Shown in pieces: positions 7,434 to 9,335 of a DNA stretch of 9,335 bases. A model generated the notes under the pieces. That model was given only the letters and a program-made list of their open reading frames with translations. It did not search any database and had not been told where the DNA came from. Source of the DNA: Hyphomicrobiaceae bacterium UBA4460 (GTDB taxonomy: Bacteria > Pseudomonadota > Alphaproteobacteria > Rhizobiales > Methyloligellaceae); NCBI GenBank assembly GCA_002390155.1, contig DGOS01000119.1, positions 2,072 through 11,406 on the forward strand. The letters run 5' to 3'. The translations under genes and the position numbers were made by a program. The first letter of the stretch is position 1. The number at the start of each line of letters is the position of its first letter.

Positions 7434-7438
7434 GGAGG
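7434..7438 (+). promoter_or_regulatory. Strong ribosome binding site of mutL
   Basis: GGAGG, 6 bases before ATG 7445, is the best Shine-Dalgarno match noticed in the window and fixes the mutL start, which coincides with the expected N-terminus of the family. Confidence 0.75.
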
Positions 7439-7444
7439 CAGACC

Positions 7445-9247
7445 ATGGCCATTCGTCAGCTGCCGCCGAACCTCATAAATCGCATTGCCGCGGGTGAGGT
7501 CGTCGAGCGGCCTGCCAGTGTCGTCAAGGAGCTGGTGGAGAACGCGATCGACGCGGGCGCGGCCCGTATCGACGTGACGGTCACGGGCGGCGGGCTGTCA
7601 CTGATCCGCGTGGCCGATGACGGCGCCGGCATGGCTGCGGAGGACTTGGCCCTGGCGGTCGAGCGCCATGCCACCTCCAAGCTCGCCGGGGACAACCTCT
7701 CTCATATTCTGTCGCTCGGCTTTCGCGGCGAGGCGCTGCCCTCCATTGGAGCGGTGGCGCGGCTTGCCATCACCAGCCGTGCTGAAAACGCCAAGGACGC
7801 CCACACGATCGCGGTCGATGGGGGCCGGAAAGCGCCGTTGAAGCCGGCGGCGCGCGCGGGCGGGACAGACGTGGAGGTGCGCGATCTGTTCTACGCGACG
7901 CCCGCGCGTCTAAAATTCATGAAGTCTGAGCGCGCCGAAGCTGCGGCCATCTCCGACGCCGTCAAGCGGCTGGCACTGGCGCATCCGGAAATCGCCTTCT
8001 CACTATCGACCGGCGAACGAACCACGTTGCGCCTGGAGGCCTGCCCGCCGGGCCTCCTCGATCACGCACTCGCGCGGCTCGGCCGCATCATGGGCGCGGA
8101 ATTCGTGCAGGACGCGCTTCCCGTCTCCGCCGAGCGGGGGACAATGCGCGTCGAAGGCTTTGCAGGCCTCCCCACGCTTCACCGCCCCAACGGGATGCAG
8201 CTCTATCTCGTGGTGAACGGACGCCCCGTGCGCGACAAGCTCCTCGCTGGGACGGTGCGTGCGGCCTATGGCGACCTCGTGCCGCGGGGCCGCTATCCCA
8301 TGCTGGCGCTTTTTCTGGACGTGCCGCCGGAGGAGGTGGACGTGAATGTCCATCCGGCCAAGACGGAGCTGCGCTTCCGCGACGCCAACGCCATGCGCTC
8401 GCTGCTCATCGGCGCGATCCGGGAGGCCTTGAGTGCCGCCGGTCACCGCGCCACGGAGAGCCTGTCGCAGGAGGCGCTGCAACGCATGGCCCCGCCATCC
8501 GTTGGCTCAAGTGCTCAAGCGCCGGTGCCTTCCTACCGGAGCCACACGCGCCCGCGCGACGTGGGCTTCGCGGAACGGTCGCAAGCCCCGCTTGCAGAAG
8601 TTTCCGTGCCCTCGGCCGATATGCGCGGGGCCGCTACGGAGGAGGAAACGGCAACCGACTTCCCGCTGGGTGCCGCCCGCGCGCAAGTGCAAGACACCTT
8701 CATCATCGCCGAGACGGACGACGCGCTCGTCATCGTCGATCAGCACGCGGCCCATGAACGCCTCGTCTATGAACGGCTGAAGCGCGCCTTCGCCAATGGC
8801 GGGATCGCGCGGCAGATGCTGTTGATCCCTGAAGTCGTCGAGCTCGATGCGGACGCAGCCCAAGCCTTGCTTGCGGCGTCGGATGCGCTTGAGCGGCTCG
8901 GTCTTGTCATCGAGACGTTTGGGCCTTCGGCGATTGCGGTACGCGAAGTGCCGGGGTTGCTCGGCACCTGCGATGTCAAAGGACTGCTTGCCGAGCTCGC
9001 AAGCACACTCCTCGAAGCGGAGGACGGCGAGGCCGGCCGGCTGCTCGCCGAGCGGCTGGACTATGTGCTTTCCACCATGGCCTGCCACGGTAGCGTGCGC
9101 GCGGGCCGGCGTCTGTCGCCGGAGGAGATGAACGCGCTTCTGCGCGGTATGGAGGAGACGCCGTTCTCCGGCCAGTGCAATCACGGCCGTCCGACTTACG
9201 TCGAGCTGAAACTCACCGACATCGAGAAGCTGTTCGACCGGCGCTAG
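7445..9247 (+). CDS. mutL: DNA mismatch repair protein MutL, endonuclease type
   Basis: Cytoplasmic mismatch-repair protein recruited by MutS. The N-terminal GHKL ATPase has the family start (LPPNLINRIAAGEVVERPA), ELVENAIDAGA (motif I), DDGAGM (motif II), RHATSKL, GFRGEALPSIG (motif III), and VDVNVHPAK near the end of the domain. A variable linker of about residues 340-415 follows. The C-terminal domain carries the full nuclease motif DQHA-x2-E-x4-E (D432, H434, E438, E443), then ACHGSVR, CNHGRP (C578-P583) and FDR (597-599). It therefore belongs to the nicking class found in bacteria without MutH, like Bacillus MutL and eukaryotic PMS2/PMS1, rather than the E. coli type. At 600 residues it is of normal length. 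A GGAGG site 6 bases upstream supports the start. It may be transcribed separately from the M16 genes, as an 88-base gap with a palindrome separates them. Confidence 0.98.
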   Translation: MAIRQLPPNLINRIAAGEVVERPASVVKELVENAIDAGAARIDVTVTGGGLSLIRVADDGAGMAAEDLALAVERHATSKLAGDNLSHILSLGFRGEALPSIGAVARLAITSRAENAKDAHTIAVDGGRKAPLKPAARAGGTDVEVRDLFYATPARLKFMKSERAEAAAISDAVKRLALAHPEIAFSLSTGERTTLRLEACPPGLLDHALARLGRIMGAEFVQDALPVSAERGTMRVEGFAGLPTLHRPNGMQLYLVVNGRPVRDKLLAGTVRAAYGDLVPRGRYPMLALFLDVPPEEVDVNVHPAKTELRFRDANAMRSLLIGAIREALSAAGHRATESLSQEALQRMAPPSVGSSAQAPVPSYRSHTRPRDVGFAERSQAPLAEVSVPSADMRGAATEEETATDFPLGAARAQVQDTFIIAETDDALVIVDQHAAHERLVYERLKRAFANGGIARQMLLIPEVVELDADAAQALLAASDALERLGLVIETFGPSAIAVREVPGLLGTCDVKGLLAELASTLLEAEDGEAGRLLAERLDYVLSTMACHGSVRAGRRLSPEEMNALLRGMEETPFSGQCNHGRPTYVELKLTDIEKLFDRR

Positions 9248-9250
9248 GTG

Positions 9251-9335
9251 TTACAGCTGGACGCGGTTCGTGCCTTGATGCGCGGTGACGCATTGCGTCA
9301 GCGCCGCGATGGCGTCGCGCGTGCCGGTCAATTGA
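9251..9335 (-). CDS. C-terminal end of an unidentified convergent gene (partial)
   Basis: On the minus strand a frame enters at the right edge and ends at a TAA (plus-strand 9251-9253), giving 27 residues that include LTGTRDAIAALTQCV and end in NRVQL. About 85% of its third codon positions are G or C, as in the confirmed genes, against about 65% for the open plus-strand frame. The pattern GT-x-x-AI-x-AL-x-x-CV near a C-terminus recalls exported alphaproteobacterial proteins in which the Cys forms a disulfide, but the fragment is too short to name. It converges on mutL with only 3 bases between the two stop codons. Confidence 0.6.
   Translation of the reverse strand, partial: QLTGTRDAIAALTQCVTAHQGTNRVQL

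Noticed and set aside
9248..9335. Plus-strand open frame starting with GTG directly after the mutL stop
   Set aside because: Its third-position GC is clearly lower than that of the minus-strand frame, its translation is Arg-rich and typical of a shadow, and no ribosome binding site was assigned to it.

Overview
The window is GC-rich, strongly biased to G or C at third codon positions, and almost entirely coding. Gene content and order (ileS, lspA, a small lipoprotein, two consecutive M16 peptidase-like genes, then mutL with an endonuclease motif) fit an alphaproteobacterium, most likely of the Hyphomicrobiales. I cannot name a genus from the sequence alone. It looks like a conserved housekeeping neighbourhood. 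I see no insertion sequence, CRISPR array, tRNA, rRNA or prophage.

Layout: bases 2-3220 encode isoleucyl-tRNA synthetase. Its frame is open to the left edge and begins with a long Lys/Arg/Ala/Pro-rich tail resembling a histone H1 tail. lspA (signal peptidase II) follows after 4 bases. A terminator-like hairpin spans the lspA stop codon, and a TTG-started lipoprotein gene begins just downstream of it (3777-4379). A 175-base gap with a possible weak promoter precedes two M16 genes (4555-5976 and 5977-7356). The first has the HxxEH zinc site and the second has lost it. An 88-base gap with a perfect palindrome leads to mutL (7445-9247). The last 85 bases hold the C-terminus of a convergent minus-strand gene whose stop lies 3 bases from the mutL stop.

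How the genes work together: LspA cleaves prolipoproteins in the inner membrane, and the next gene encodes a protein with a clear lipobox, so enzyme and a likely substrate are adjacent. The two M16 proteins both carry signal peptides and probably form a periplasmic active/inactive heterodimer of the kind related to mitochondrial processing peptidase. IleRS and MutL are cytoplasmic housekeeping proteins.

The most unusual feature is the at least 90-residue basic, acid-free N-terminal tail on IleRS. Next are the hairpin that brackets the lspA stop and abuts the lipoprotein ribosome binding site, and the loss of three of the four cysteines of the usual IleRS C-terminal zinc finger. I found no convincing wholly new multi-gene system.
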